Shown here piece after piece: positions 44,602 to 55,593 of a stretch of DNA of 64,000 nucleotides. The notes beneath the pieces are model-generated. The model was not told the origin of the DNA. It was given only the letters and a program-made list of their open reading frames with translations, and searched no databases. This stretch comes from an uncultured Lachnospiraceae bacterium (GTDB lineage Bacteria > Bacillota > Clostridia > Lachnospirales > Lachnospiraceae). The stretch lies in the NCBI GenBank assembly GCA_902801415.1, contig CADCIK010000001.1:1-64000 (forward strand), given 5' to 3'. Positions within the stretch are counted from its first letter, which is position 1. Each line of letters starts with the position of its first letter. The translations under genes were made by a program, and so were the position numbers.

Positions 44602-46155
44602 CTATTTTGACTTTGTTTCAGTCTTTTTTTCTTCTTTCGGGATCCTTCCGTATAATTTGGCAAGCTTAAAGATGCTGTCGCCGAGATCCCTTGAAAGGAA
44701 GTGCGGCTGCAGCCTCCACTGCCAGTTCTCACCGAGTGTGCCGGGATGGTTGATCCTGGCCTCTTTGCCCTTTACCAGATAATCCTGCAGCGGAATGATG
44801 CAGAGGTCAGCTACTGAGCGGTACGCCTCGCGGATCATATCCCACACGAAGGTGCCGTAGTCGGTATTCTCGGAGTGGATGTATCTTCTTGCAAGATCTC
44901 TGTCATGATCGCTGATCTCTTCGATCCAGGCCCTTGTCGTCGTGTTGTCATGGGTTCCTGTGTAGACGACGCAGTTCTTAATATGGTTATAAGGCAGATA
45001 GTAACTGTATTCTGTCCAGTCGAAAGCGTACTGCAGGACCTTCATGCCGGGATAGCCCGCGTCCTCCAGGAGCTTTTCGGTGACAGGTGTAAGCGTGCCC
45101 AGATCCTCCGCGATGATCGGCACATCGCCCAGCTGTTTCTTGAGGGCTTTGAAAAAGTCCATGCCGGGACCTTTGCAGATCGTGCCGTTCTCTGCGGTCT
45201 CATCCCCATAGGGAACTGCGTAATACTCGGCAAATCCGTTAAAGTGATCGATACGGAGCGTATCATAGAATTCCATATTGCGGGCGATCCTGTTGATCCA
45301 CCACTTGTAGCCGCTCTTCTTGAGCGCTTTCCAGTCATAGAGGGGATTGCCCCAGAGCTGCCCTGTCTTGGAGAAAGCATCCGGTGCACAACCGGCCACA
45401 TCGATCGGATTGCCGTCCTTATCAAAACGGAAAATCTCCTTGTGAGCCCATGAAGCCGCGCTGTCCATCGCGACATAGAAAGGAATATCACCGATAATGC
45501 TGATCCCCTGCTTCTTCGCGTAGGCATGAAGCTTTTCCCAGTGTCTCTCAAACTCATACTGCTGGAAGAAATAAAAGCCCATCTCATCCGCGAGCTCTTT
45601 CTCCGCCTGCGCGAGCGCCTTTTCTTCGCGCATCTTCAGGCCGGTCTCCCACGTCTGCCAGCTCTTGCCGTTCTCTCTCTGCTTGATCGACATAAAGAGC
45701 GCATAGTCGCGGAGCCAGTAGGCCTCTTTTTTAAGAAATGCTTCATATTCAGCTTTCTGAGAAGACGCGCCGATGTGAAGGTGACCGTTCATGCAATCTC
45801 TGAACCGCTCATAGGCCTTCCGAAGAAGGGGATAACGGTTCTCATACATTGCGCCGTAGTCAACCTTTTCATTATCAGAACCAAACCAGACAGACTCGCA
45901 TTCCTGCCAGGTAAGGAGTCCGTCGCCGATCAGCTGCTCAAGGTCTATAAAATAGGGATTTCCGGCAAAGGAGGATACGGACTGGTAAGGGCTGTCGCCA
46001 AATCCGGTCTGGCAGAATGGAAGCACCTGCCATGTGCTCTGCCCGGAATTCTTTAAGAAATCTATAAACGCATACGCCTCTCTGTCAAAGCATCCGATAC
46101 CAAATCGGGAAGGAAGGGAGAATACCGGCATAAGAATACCGCACTGTCTTTTCAT
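44602..46155 (-). CDS. malQ: 4-alpha-glucanotransferase (amylomaltase)
   Basis: MalQ is a GH77 enzyme that moves maltosyl and longer glucan units during maltodextrin and glycogen use. The 517 residues have SRFGIGCFD, QVLPFCQTGFGDSPYQS, the nucleophile in LRIDHFNGFAEYYAVP, the acid/base Glu in IAEDLG, and GTHDNTTTRAW. All catalytic residues are present. No other glycogen gene is adjacent: the neighbours are PBP1A and an esterase-fold gene. Confidence 0.96.
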   Translation of the reverse strand: MKRQCGILMPVFSLPSRFGIGCFDREAYAFIDFLKNSGQSTWQVLPFCQTGFGDSPYQSVSSFAGNPYFIDLEQLIGDGLLTWQECESVWFGSDNEKVDYGAMYENRYPLLRKAYERFRDCMNGHLHIGASSQKAEYEAFLKKEAYWLRDYALFMSIKQRENGKSWQTWETGLKMREEKALAQAEKELADEMGFYFFQQYEFERHWEKLHAYAKKQGISIIGDIPFYVAMDSAASWAHKEIFRFDKDGNPIDVAGCAPDAFSKTGQLWGNPLYDWKALKKSGYKWWINRIARNMEFYDTLRIDHFNGFAEYYAVPYGDETAENGTICKGPGMDFFKALKKQLGDVPIIAEDLGTLTPVTEKLLEDAGYPGMKVLQYAFDWTEYSYYLPYNHIKNCVVYTGTHDNTTTRAWIEEISDHDRDLARRYIHSENTDYGTFVWDMIREAYRSVADLCIIPLQDYLVKGKEARINHPGTLGENWQWRLQPHFLSRDLGDSIFKLAKLYGRIPKEEKKTETKSK

Positions 46156-46193
46156 AGGTTCAAATTCCTTTCTATATGTCTTTTGCGAAACCT

Positions 46194-46225
46194 AAAAACA
46201 GGCTGTGAAATCTATTCACAGCCTG
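46194..46225 (-). terminator. Terminator after the esterase-fold gene
   Basis: An 11-bp perfect stem CAGGCTGTGAA/TTCACAGCCTG (46199-46225) is followed by five T on the minus strand (46198-46194). Confidence 0.85.
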
Positions 46226-46340
46226 CGTGTTTCACAATATGCAGTATACTTGTCCGGGAACAATTCGTCAATTCTGTACTTCGGATCACAGCCGCCTGCA
46301 GACGGAACATTCAGACACCGCTCACCCGGCCTGCACGCCC

Positions 46341-47111
46341 TTACGGCTCTGTAATAAAAGTATGCTGATCAAGCAGCGGAGGGATAAAATACTCCAGCTG
46401 CTGTTTCCACCACACCCAGTCGTGGCTCACATCCGATCCCCAATAATCGACAAGCGCGTTGATCCTTTTCCTGTGCAGGATCTTTTCCAGATTCTGAAGG
46501 GTCTCCCTGCACTTGTCTTCCCATGGCCCTCTGCCGCAGCAAAAGATCATAAAGCAGTTGTTGTATTTGCGGATCCAGGGATGATCCTCCGGCATATTGG
46601 AAAGAAAGCACTCGACGGAATTGTCATAGAGCGTGCTGTCCATCCATCCGTGATAATAATGGGCGGAGTCGTAGATCCCCGACAGTGCGAGCATGCCGCT
46701 GAAAAGTTCCGGTCTTCTGAAAAAGACGATCGCCGCGTGGGTGGCACCCATATCAATTCCCATCACTACGGGCTTCTTTCCGGAGGGGGAATTCTCTTGA
46801 ACTATGGGCAATACCTCTTCCGTAATATGCCTGTAATAATCCTCCTGCCTCGCGCTGCGCCAGGTATTGATCCCCTGTTCACAATACCAGCTCTCGTGAT
46901 CTACGGAGTCGACGCAGAACAGCTGCATCCGTCCATCATCCAGATAAGGGGACAGGGTTCTGATCATGCCGAATTCTTCATAATTGCCGGCACCGCCGCA
47001 CTGGGTGGGAAAACCGACAAAGGGAACTCCGGAAGTTCCGTATTGAATGATACGCATGTCTTTATTAAGGCAGCTGCTGTGAATAACAAAATCACGTCTT
47101 TCCATCTGCAC
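46341..47111 (-). CDS. Esterase-D-like alpha/beta-hydrolase with altered nucleophile
   Basis: The 256-residue protein fits the PF00756-type putative esterase fold: FVGFPTQCGGAGNYEEFGM at the oxyanion region, the nucleophile elbow MGIDMGATHAA, RRPELFSGMLALSGIYD, and a C-terminal His230 in GSDVSHDWVWWKQQL. The elbow normally reads G-x-S-x-G. Here Asp120 replaces the Ser. No signal peptide is seen. It may be a pseudo-enzyme, or use Asp as nucleophile as haloalkane dehalogenases do, which would need other changes. It is monocistronic, with its own terminator. Confidence 0.78.
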   Translation of the reverse strand: MQMERRDFVIHSSCLNKDMRIIQYGTSGVPFVGFPTQCGGAGNYEEFGMIRTLSPYLDDGRMQLFCVDSVDHESWYCEQGINTWRSARQEDYYRHITEEVLPIVQENSPSGKKPVVMGIDMGATHAAIVFFRRPELFSGMLALSGIYDSAHYYHGWMDSTLYDNSVECFLSNMPEDHPWIRKYNNCFMIFCCGRGPWEDKCRETLQNLEKILHRKRINALVDYWGSDVSHDWVWWKQQLEYFIPPLLDQHTFITEP

Positions 47112-47163
47112 GCCTCCATAGGGTCCGGCTACATGCTGTTTTTAAAAGGATATTTTTGAAAAG

Positions 47164-47196
47164 GTTAAAGAGGGTTATCCTTGCGAATAACCCTCT
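47164..47196 (-). terminator. Rubrerythrin terminator
   Basis: A 10-bp perfect stem AGAGGGTTAT/ATAACCCTCT (47169-47196) lies 31 bases after the rubrerythrin stop. The minus-strand T-run is weak; the plus-strand side has TTGTTTT. Confidence 0.65.
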
Positions 47197-47227
47197 TGTT
47201 TTCTGCTGTAAACAGCCGGTTTGGCGA

Positions 47228-47788
47228 TCAGAAATTCTCTGCGTGGATCTCGAAATAAGCCTGAGGATGATCGCATACAGGACATACATCAGGAGCGCTG
47301 GGGCCGATGCAGATGTGTCCGCAGTTGCCGCATTCCCAGATCCTGTCGCCGTCCTTGGTAAATACAAGGCCGCCCTCGATATTGGCGATCAGCTTGCGAT
47401 ATCTTGCCTCGTGCTCTTTCTCGATCTCAGCGACCATCTCGAAGAGCTTGGCGATCTCTACGAATCCCTCTTCTCTTGCTGTCTTGGCAAAACCGGGATA
47501 CATTTCCTGCCACTCATACTGCTCGCCGTCAGCTGCGATCTCAAGGTTGTCCTTGGTTCCGTGTACGCCTTCAAGGATCTTGTACCAGATCTTTGCGTGC
47601 TCTTTCTCGTTGGCAGCAGTCTGCTCGAAGATCTTGGCGATCTGAACATAGCCGTCTTTCTTGGCCTGAGAAGCGAAGTATGTATACTTGTTGCGCGCCT
47701 GAGACTCTCCTGCGAACGCCTCCATCAGGTTATCGAATGTCTTGGTACCGATCAGGTTCTTGCCCATCTGTGCATAGATATCTGCCAT
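47228..47788 (-). CDS. rbr: Rubrerythrin
   Basis: A non-haem di-iron peroxidase that detoxifies hydrogen peroxide in anaerobes. The 186 residues have a four-helix ferritin-like domain with iron ligands in [25 protein letters not shown] and [13 protein letters not shown]-terminal rubredoxin domain follows with CGNCG and CPVCDHP binding one iron. The start follows a perfect AAGGAGG. No PerR box is obvious upstream. Its presence supports an anaerobic lifestyle. Confidence 0.97.
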   Translation of the reverse strand: MADIYAQMGKNLIGTKTFDNLMEAFAGESQARNKYTYFASQAKKDGYVQIAKIFEQTAANEKEHAKIWYKILEGVHGTKDNLEIAADGEQYEWQEMYPGFAKTAREEGFVEIAKLFEMVAEIEKEHEARYRKLIANIEGGLVFTKDGDRIWECGNCGHICIGPSAPDVCPVCDHPQAYFEIHAENF

Positions 47789-47942
47789 AATATTACCTCC
47801 TTAAAATTTGAACTTTAAATAAAGACAGTTCTGTTTGTGGATGAATAGTTCTTTATTTTGGTAATATTGTACCACAGTTTATGCAAATGGAATACTGATT
47901 TTGTGTAAAATGATAATTTGAATCGAAATGTGCAAAATCAGT

Positions 47943-48554
47943 TCATCGGGTTCTCCAGATCCTGGACAGTGTGCATCCCAGGATCGCTCCGATCAGGCAC
48001 CCCAGCGTATTGTTCAGAATATCGTCAATCTGAAAGTAACCCAGGTGATAGTGCAGCTGGGCAAATTCCGTCGCGCAGCTGCAGAGAAATCCTACGACCG
48101 TACAGGCGATAATACTGTAGCGCATCGGCTTACATATAAAAGGAAGCAGATATCCCATCGGAACGTACAGCAGAATGTTCAGGAAGACCTCACGAGCCGC
48201 CGTGTAGTTTCCGATGTGGATGTGGCGGAGCGTCTGCCCGATGCCTTCGGGTAGCATCTGCAAAGTCCCTTCCAGTCCCAGATCAAGGTAAAAGGCCTGC
48301 CTGTAATTGCCGAAAGCAGGAAGCTCGGATGCGTAGATGCCTTCCCTGCCCAGGATCGTGAAACTGAGATTGCCCAGAATATACACGGCAAAAATGATGA
48401 GCGCCGTTCCTCTGACAAGAGGCTTAAAATGCAGAACACATAATAAAACAGGAAGTACCGCGACCATGAGCAGTACCAGTACAAAGATCATCCGGTCCTC
48501 TTTGGAAAACAGGATCGGCACATAATAGTGCATTGTATCGACCCATTCTTTCAT
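47943..48554 (-). CDS. VanZ-like membrane protein
   Basis: A 203-residue protein with about five membrane helices: 22-45, 50-68, 110-135, 143-165, 170-195. The VanZ pattern is visible in GNYTAAREVFLNILLYVPMGYLLPF and CSCATEFAQLHYHLGYFQIDDILNNTLGCLIG. VanZ itself gives low-level teicoplanin resistance, but most chromosomal relatives have unknown roles. There are no van genes nearby, so glycopeptide resistance should not be inferred. Confidence 0.85.
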   Translation of the reverse strand: MKEWVDTMHYYVPILFSKEDRMIFVLVLLMVAVLPVLLCVLHFKPLVRGTALIIFAVYILGNLSFTILGREGIYASELPAFGNYRQAFYLDLGLEGTLQMLPEGIGQTLRHIHIGNYTAAREVFLNILLYVPMGYLLPFICKPMRYSIIACTVVGFLCSCATEFAQLHYHLGYFQIDDILNNTLGCLIGAILGCTLSRIWRTR

Positions 48555-48645
48555 CGTATCAACTCCTTCTTAATCTATAAACTTCAAACAATAGAGCGGA
48601 TCTCCCGCTTCTTAAATACACTCTGATCTGTGCATGCAACAGTTT

Positions 48646-48685
48646 TACAAAATAAAAGCCCGAAAGTCAAACCGGCTTTCAGGCT
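48646..48685 (-). terminator. Terminator of the Cna-B protein gene
   Basis: A stem AGCC-U-GAAAG/CUUUC-G-GGCU (48657-48685) with a U-G pair on the minus strand is followed by TTTTATTTT. It lies 70 bases after the stop. Confidence 0.75.
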
Positions 48686-48755
48686 AATTCATAACGATTA
48701 TCTTAAATTTTTCTGACTTTTGTGAAAAGTACTTTCAGGGTCATCCTCTTTACCC

Positions 48756-49397
48756 TTATTTCCTCTTCTGTTCAAACCGCATCCAGACAAACAGAGCGGT
48801 GATCGCCCCAAGGAGCGTGCTTCCCCAGTAGACAGTATCCGAGGTGTCCGCGGTTTTGGCCGACATGGTCTTTTTGATCGTGGTGCTGGTCCTGGCGGGC
48901 ATGGACCTGGATACCTTCGTTGTCACGACAGTCTCTACGATCTTTCCTTTTACAGGGACTTCCGACTCATTATTCAGATTTTCGATTTCCACACCGCTGT
49001 TTCTTCCCTGCGGCAGAGGTTTGTGGATATTGGTGATGGTGTATCCGTCCATGCAGGAGCCTTCAATGGTACCTGTATACCCATCGACTTTTTCCTCGAC
49101 TACAGAATAGGACTGCAGTTCTCCATTATAATACAGGGGCAGTTCTATAAATGTTCCTTCCCAGTCTTCATCCGCGCGTAAGGTAACAGATCTCCCGATC
49201 TCATTTCCGTTTGCATAAAGCGTGACTGTAACCTCTTCCGGACGGCTTCCGTCCAGGTCCTCTTCATCGTCCCACTTCATGTTGATCGTAATATCTATTG
49301 TTGAGATTTCCGCCGCACGGACTTTAGAGCCTGTAAATGACAAGGCGATCAGGAAAACAGAAAAAAGAACTGCTATTTTCCATATATGAATCTTCAT
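48756..49397 (-). CDS. Cna-B-type surface protein with atypical sorting signal
   Basis: The 213-residue protein starts at MKIHIWKIAV (49397), behind AGAGGAA. It has a signal peptide (cut near VRA-AE), one Cna B-type Ig-like domain (about 25-115: EEVTVTLYANGNEIG, SYSVVEEKVDGYTGTIEG, YTITNIHKP), a Ser/Thr-rich stalk, and a C-terminal hydrophobic segment with RFEQKRK. Where sortase substrates have LPxTG or PKTGD, this reads SAKTADTSD. It may therefore be held by the membrane helix alone. Cna-B domains often carry Lys-Asn isopeptide bonds and serve as stalks. It stands alone. Confidence 0.8.
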   Translation of the reverse strand: MKIHIWKIAVLFSVFLIALSFTGSKVRAAEISTIDITINMKWDDEEDLDGSRPEEVTVTLYANGNEIGRSVTLRADEDWEGTFIELPLYYNGELQSYSVVEEKVDGYTGTIEGSCMDGYTITNIHKPLPQGRNSGVEIENLNNESEVPVKGKIVETVVTTKVSRSMPARTSTTIKKTMSAKTADTSDTVYWGSTLLGAITALFVWMRFEQKRK

Positions 49398-49612
49398 CGT
49401 ATTTCCTCTTCCCATGAAAGAAATAAAGGATCAACATATATTTCCAGATACTATATTTTACTATTTTGTTACGAATTTGTAAATATTTATTCTAATAATA
49501 TTTATATTCTTTCTATTTATTTACAAATGTTAAGAAAAAAATATGTGGAAAATCTATTGATATTCAATTAGAATTTATTAGGCACAAAATACAGTAGAGA
49601 AAGTGAGGGCTT

Positions 49613-52600
49613 ATGGCACAACGTACTGATATTCATAAAATCCTGATCATCGGCTCGGGTCCCATTGTCATTGGTCAGGCATGTGAGTTTGACTATTCCG
49701 GCACTCAGGCCTGTAAGGCACTCAGGAGCCTTGGCTATGAGATCGTACTCGTCAATTCGAATCCGGCGACAATTATGACCGATCCCGAAATGGCTGATAT
49801 CACTTATATCGAACCTCTTAACGTCAGACGTATGGAGCAGATCATTGCGAAAGAACGTCCCGACGCTCTTCTTCCCAATCTCGGAGGTCAGTCCGGCCTC
49901 AAAAATATGGCGTTCAGGTCATCGGTGTTCAGGTCGATGCTATTGAGCGTGGCGAGGACCGCGTTGAATTCAAGGAAACGATGAATAAACTCGGTATTGA
50001 GATGGCGCGCAGCCAGGTCGCTTATTCTGTTGACGACGCGCTTTCGATCGCTGAGGAGCTCGGTTATCCAGTTGTTCTTCGTCCTGCTTATACAATGGGC
50101 GGCGCCGGCGGCGGACTTGTATACAACAGAGATGAACTTCGTACCGTATGCGCGCGCGGCCTGCAGGCCAGCCTGATCCACCAGGTTCTTGTAGAAGAAT
50201 CCATTCTGGGCTGGGAGGAACTGGAACTGGAAGTTGTCCGCGACAAGGACAACAACATGATCACCGTATGCTTTATCGAGAACGTCGATCCCGTAGGCGT
50301 ACACACAGGTGATTCCTTCTGTACAGCGCCTATGCTCACTATTGATGAGGACCTGCAGAAGAAGCTGCAGGAGCAGTCCTACAGGATCGTAGAGCATATC
50401 GGCGTCATCGGCGGAACCAACGTGCAGTTCGCGCACGACCCCAAATCCGGCCGCGTCGTCGTTATTGAGATCAATCCCAGAACATCCCGCTCTTCCGCTC
50501 TTGCCTCCAAGGCTACGGGCTTCCCGATCGCGCTTGTCTCCGCAAAGCTTGCGACCGGTCTTACCCTCAAGGACCTTCCCTGCGGCAAATACGGAACTCT
50601 GGACAAGTATGTTCCGGACGGCGATTACGTAGTCGTTAAATTCGCCCGCTGGGCCTTTGAAAAATTCAAGGGCGTAAATGACCATCTCGGCACACAGATG
50701 AGAGCTGTCGGCGAAGTCATGAGCATCGGCAAGAATTACAAAGAAGCTTTCCAGAAGGCGATCCGTTCTCTGGAGAAGGACCGCTATGGTCTTGGATTTG
50801 TCAAAAACTTCCACGAGCTGAGCAAGGAAAAACTCCTCAGCAAGCTCGTTGTTCCCAACAGTGAGCGCTATTTCATCATGTATGAAGCGCTTCGCAAAGG
50901 CGCGACCGCTGATGAGATCTTTGCCCTTACCAGCGTGAAGCACTATTTCATCAACCAGATGAAGGAACTTGTTGAGGAAGAGGAAGCGCTCCTGCGCGGC
51001 CCTCTCACTTCAAAAGCTCTGATCCAGGCCAAGAAAGACGGTTTCTCCGATAAGTATCTCAGCGAGATCCTCGGCGTATCCGAAGATGAGATCAGGCATA
51101 AGCGCGAAGCTCTCGGCGTTGTGGAGACATGGGACGCTGTACACGTAAGCGGCACGCAGGACAGCGCATATTACTACTCCACTTACAACGCGCCTGACAA
51201 TGATCCCGTCAGCACGGAACGCCCCAAGATCATGATCCTGGGCGGAGGCCCCAACAGGATCGGCCAGGGTATTGAATTTGACTACTGCTGCGTCCACGCA
51301 GCCAAGTCCCTTCGCGAGCTCGGTTTTGAGACCATCATCGTCAACTGCAACCCCGAGACCGTCTCGACCGATTACGATACTTCCGACAAGCTGTATTTTG
51401 AACCGCTTACACTGGAAGATGTGCTCTCCATCTATCATAAGGAGAAACCGGTCGGCGTGATCGCGCAGTTCGGCGGACAGACGCCCCTCAACCTCGCAGC
51501 GGACCTCAAGGCAAACGGTGTACGCATCCTCGGCACACAGCCCGAAGTCATTGACCTCGCAGAGGACCGCGATCAGTTCCGTCTCATGATGGATAAGCTC
51601 GGCATCCCTATGCCCGAGTCCGGTATGGCGACAACTGTCGAAGAGGCCATTCAGATCGCCGGCGAGATCGGATACCCTGTCATGGTGCGCCCTTCCTATG
51701 TACTTGGCGGACGCGGTATGGAAGTTGTCTACGATGATGACTCCATGAAGGATTACATGCAGGCAGCCGTAGGCGTTACGCCTGACCGCCCGATCCTGAT
51801 CGCGCGCACGCATATGTACCTGCAGTCATGGAGCACATTGAGCTGGCCGGTATCCATTCCGGTGACTCCGCATGCATTATTCCCTCCAGACATATCCCCA
51901 AGGACAATCTGGAGACCATCAAAGAGTACACGCGCAAGATCGCGGAGGAAATGCATGTTGTAGGCCTTATGAACATGCAGTACGCGATCGAAAACGGCAA
52001 AGTGTATGTGCTCGAGGCCAATCCCAGAGCATCCCGTACTGTTCCGCTGGTATCCAAGGTCTGCGGAATCCGCATGGTTCCGATCGCTACGGATATCATT
52101 ACATCTTCGATCACCGGAAGACCTTCACCGGTAGCTGCGCTTGGTGAGAGAACCATCCCTTACTATGGCGTCAAGGAGGCAGTATTCCCCTTCAATATGT
52201 TCCAGGAAGTCGATCCCCTGCTCGGCCCTGAGATGCGTTCTACCGGCGAGGTGCTCGGTATCGCGTCCAAGACCGGTGAGGCTTACTTCAAGGCACAGGA
52301 AGGCGCTAACGCGACACTTCCCACAGAGGGAACAGTCCTGATCTCCGTCAACAAGAAGGATAAGCCTGAAGTTGCGGAAGTCGCTAAGATCTTTGATGAC
52401 TGCGGTTTCAAGATCCTGGCCACAGGCGGCACCTGCGACCTGATCCAGGAGGCCGGTATCCACGCAGAGCGCGTCAAGAAGCTCTATGAAGGAAGACCCA
52501 ACATCATTGACCTGATCACCAACGGCAAGATCCAGCTGATCATCAACTCTCCTGTCGGTAAAGACAGTATTCATGATGACAGCTATCTCAGAAAGAATGC

Positions 52601-52733
52601 CATCAAGGCACGCGTCCCTTATATCACAACGATCGACGCGGCGCGCGCGGCTGCGGAAGGGATCCGTTACGTCAAGAAACACGGCGACAGCGATATCCGT
52701 TCTCTGCAGGAATGGCACTCCATGATCCACTGA
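49613..52733 (+). pseudogene. carB: Carbamoyl-phosphate synthase large chain, disrupted by two frameshifting deletions
   Basis: CarB makes carbamoyl phosphate for arginine and pyrimidines. Homology is continuous across three frames: 49613-49905 (ATP-grasp N-terminus, [16 protein letters not shown] to PNLGGQSGL), 49901-51800 ([20 protein letters not shown] onward through the second half), and 51800-52733 (AYVPAVMEHIELAGIHSGDSAC to the allosteric domain). Compared with E. coli CarB as I remember it, about 12 codons plus 1 base are missing at 49901-49905 and about 16 codons plus 1 base near 51797-51803. Each gap shifts the frame. The rest is intact, so decay is recent or the gaps are sequence errors. 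carA is not nearby. Confidence 0.88.
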
Positions 52734-52750
52734 GCCGATAAAATCGCATT

Positions 52751-52783
52751 AAAAATGAGCAGGCCATAGGCCTGCTCATTTTG
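52751..52783 (+). terminator. carB terminator
   Basis: A perfect stem AATGAGCAGGCC/GGCCTGCTCATT (52754-52780) with a 3-base loop is followed by TTT, 20 bases after the carB stop. Confidence 0.85.
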
Positions 52784-52800
52784 TAGAACACAGTAAACAC

Positions 52801-52837
52801 AGAAAAGGACCGGTTTCTTCTCGAAACCGGTCCTTTT
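52801..52837 (-). terminator. ATP synthase operon terminator
   Basis: A perfect 15-bp stem (52803-52817 with 52823-52837) with a 5-base loop lies 20 bases after the atpC stop. A/T-rich stem ends make it usable from either strand, and carB ends convergently. Confidence 0.85.
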
Positions 52838-52857
52838 ACCAACTTTGTACACACGGG

Positions 52858-53262
52858 TTATTTCTTAGCGCTGCCGATCCTGACCAGTGCTCTGTAGAGC
52901 TTGGCCTCGGCATTGACTCTCTGCACAAGTTCCAGATTGCTGTCCTGCAATCTCTCCTCTGCCCGCTTCTTTGCTTCCATCGCTCTCTCGAGATCGATCT
53001 CGTCGCCCCATTCCCACGTTGTGGGGATCACGCGGCAATGATTGTTCATCATGGAGAGCATTCCGCCGATACAGGCCGCTTTACGCTCTGTGCCGTCTTC
53101 AAATACCACTGTTGCGGTACCCATGCCAATCGCAGTCACGTAGTTCATGTGCCTGGCGAGGATCGCAAGATCACCGTGTATGGTGCGCAGTTTGATCCGC
53201 TCCACCTCTCCGTCATATTCAAGGCCATCCATGGAGACGACCTGTAACCGGAAGGTTGCCAT
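52858..53262 (-). CDS. atpC: ATP synthase epsilon subunit
   Basis: The 134-residue epsilon subunit of the F1 central stalk couples rotation to catalysis and can inhibit ATP hydrolysis. The N-terminal beta-sandwich reads FRLQVVSMDGLEYDGEVERIKL, GDLAILARHMNYVTAIG and GGMLSMMNNHCRVI; the two-helix C-terminal domain is ERAMEAKKRAEERLQ onward. It is the last gene of the operon, 34 bases after atpD. The length is normal. Confidence 0.95.
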   Translation of the reverse strand: MATFRLQVVSMDGLEYDGEVERIKLRTIHGDLAILARHMNYVTAIGMGTATVVFEDGTERKAACIGGMLSMMNNHCRVIPTTWEWGDEIDLERAMEAKKRAEERLQDSNLELVQRVNAEAKLYRALVRIGSAKK

Positions 53263-53296
53263 AGCGTCTTCCTCCCTTCATTCGCGTTTATACTCG

Positions 53297-54685
<1,389 letters not shown>

Positions 54686-54705
54686 TTATACGTACTCCTT
54701 TAGTA

Positions 54706-55578
54706 TCAATTCCCTTCTGCGCCGGCCACGATCTCCGTGATCTCCTGCGTGATGCTTGCCTGTCTTGCTCTGTTGTAGTACAGGCTCAGCTTTTCGATCA
54801 TCTCACCGGCATTGTCCGTAGCCGCCTCCATAGCGGTCCGTCTCGCTGCCAGTTCACTTGCCACCGATACGTTAATACTGGTGTACAAAAGACCTGCAAG
54901 ATATTCAGGTACGATCGCGTTGAAGACAGTCTCACTGTCCGGTTCATAAAGAATCAGATCACGCACAGCCTTTTCGGGTTCTTCTGCGTTCCTGACTTCC
55001 TCCGCGAAATCAGCGAGCGGAAGCAGGGAGGAAGAACGGGGTGTCTGTGTCATCATCGATACAAAATCTGTATAGCACAGAAGGACGTGTCCGAATTTCC
55101 TTTTGGAATAAGCGTCACAGATCAATTTGGCAATACCGAAGCAGTCGGAAACGCTGATCTTGGCGACTTCCGCATATTCTTCGGTAAACAGTTCCACGCC
55201 GTGCTGACGGAAATACTCGACGGATTTTTTGCCGATCGGGAGGACCATGTAGTCTCTTCCCTTGGTCTCGCTTTCCATGAATTTAAACAGGTTCGCGTTA
55301 TATCCGCCTGCAAGTCCTCTGTCACCCGCGATGACCACATAGAGCCATTTATCATTGTCAACCTGCTTCGTATAAGGAGACTGGAAATCGGTGTTTCCTT
55401 TCGCGATTTCGACGAGCGTTTCCCTCATGATAGTAAAATAGGGTTTGCTTTTATCAGCTTTCTCCTTAGCTTTACGGAGCTTGGAAGCGGCGACCAGCTG
55501 CATGGCCTTTGTGATCTGCATGGTGTTCTGAACGCTTCTGATCCGGAGTTTTACAGCTTTCATATTGGCAGCTGCCAT
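54706..55578 (-). CDS. atpG: ATP synthase gamma subunit
   Basis: The 290-residue gamma subunit forms the rotating central stalk. The N-terminal helix reads KLRIRSVQNTMQITKAMQLVAASKLRKA, the family signature. The C-terminal helix ends ASELAARRTAMEAATDNAGEMIEKLSLYYNRARQASITQEITEIVAGA, which penetrates the alpha-beta ring. It begins 15 bases after the fused delta-alpha gene. Confidence 0.96.
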   Translation of the reverse strand: MAAANMKAVKLRIRSVQNTMQITKAMQLVAASKLRKAKEKADKSKPYFTIMRETLVEIAKGNTDFQSPYTKQVDNDKWLYVVIAGDRGLAGGYNANLFKFMESETKGRDYMVLPIGKKSVEYFRQHGVELFTEEYAEVAKISVSDCFGIAKLICDAYSKRKFGHVLLCYTDFVSMMTQTPRSSSLLPLADFAEEVRNAEEPEKAVRDLILYEPDSETVFNAIVPEYLAGLLYTSINVSVASELAARRTAMEAATDNAGEMIEKLSLYYNRARQASITQEITEIVAGAEGN

Positions 55579-55593
55579 GTTTTTATCCCTCCG

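Noticed and set aside
47943..48554. Glycopeptide resistance suggested by the VanZ-like protein
   Set aside because: No other van gene is near; VanZ-like proteins are common in Clostridia without resistance.
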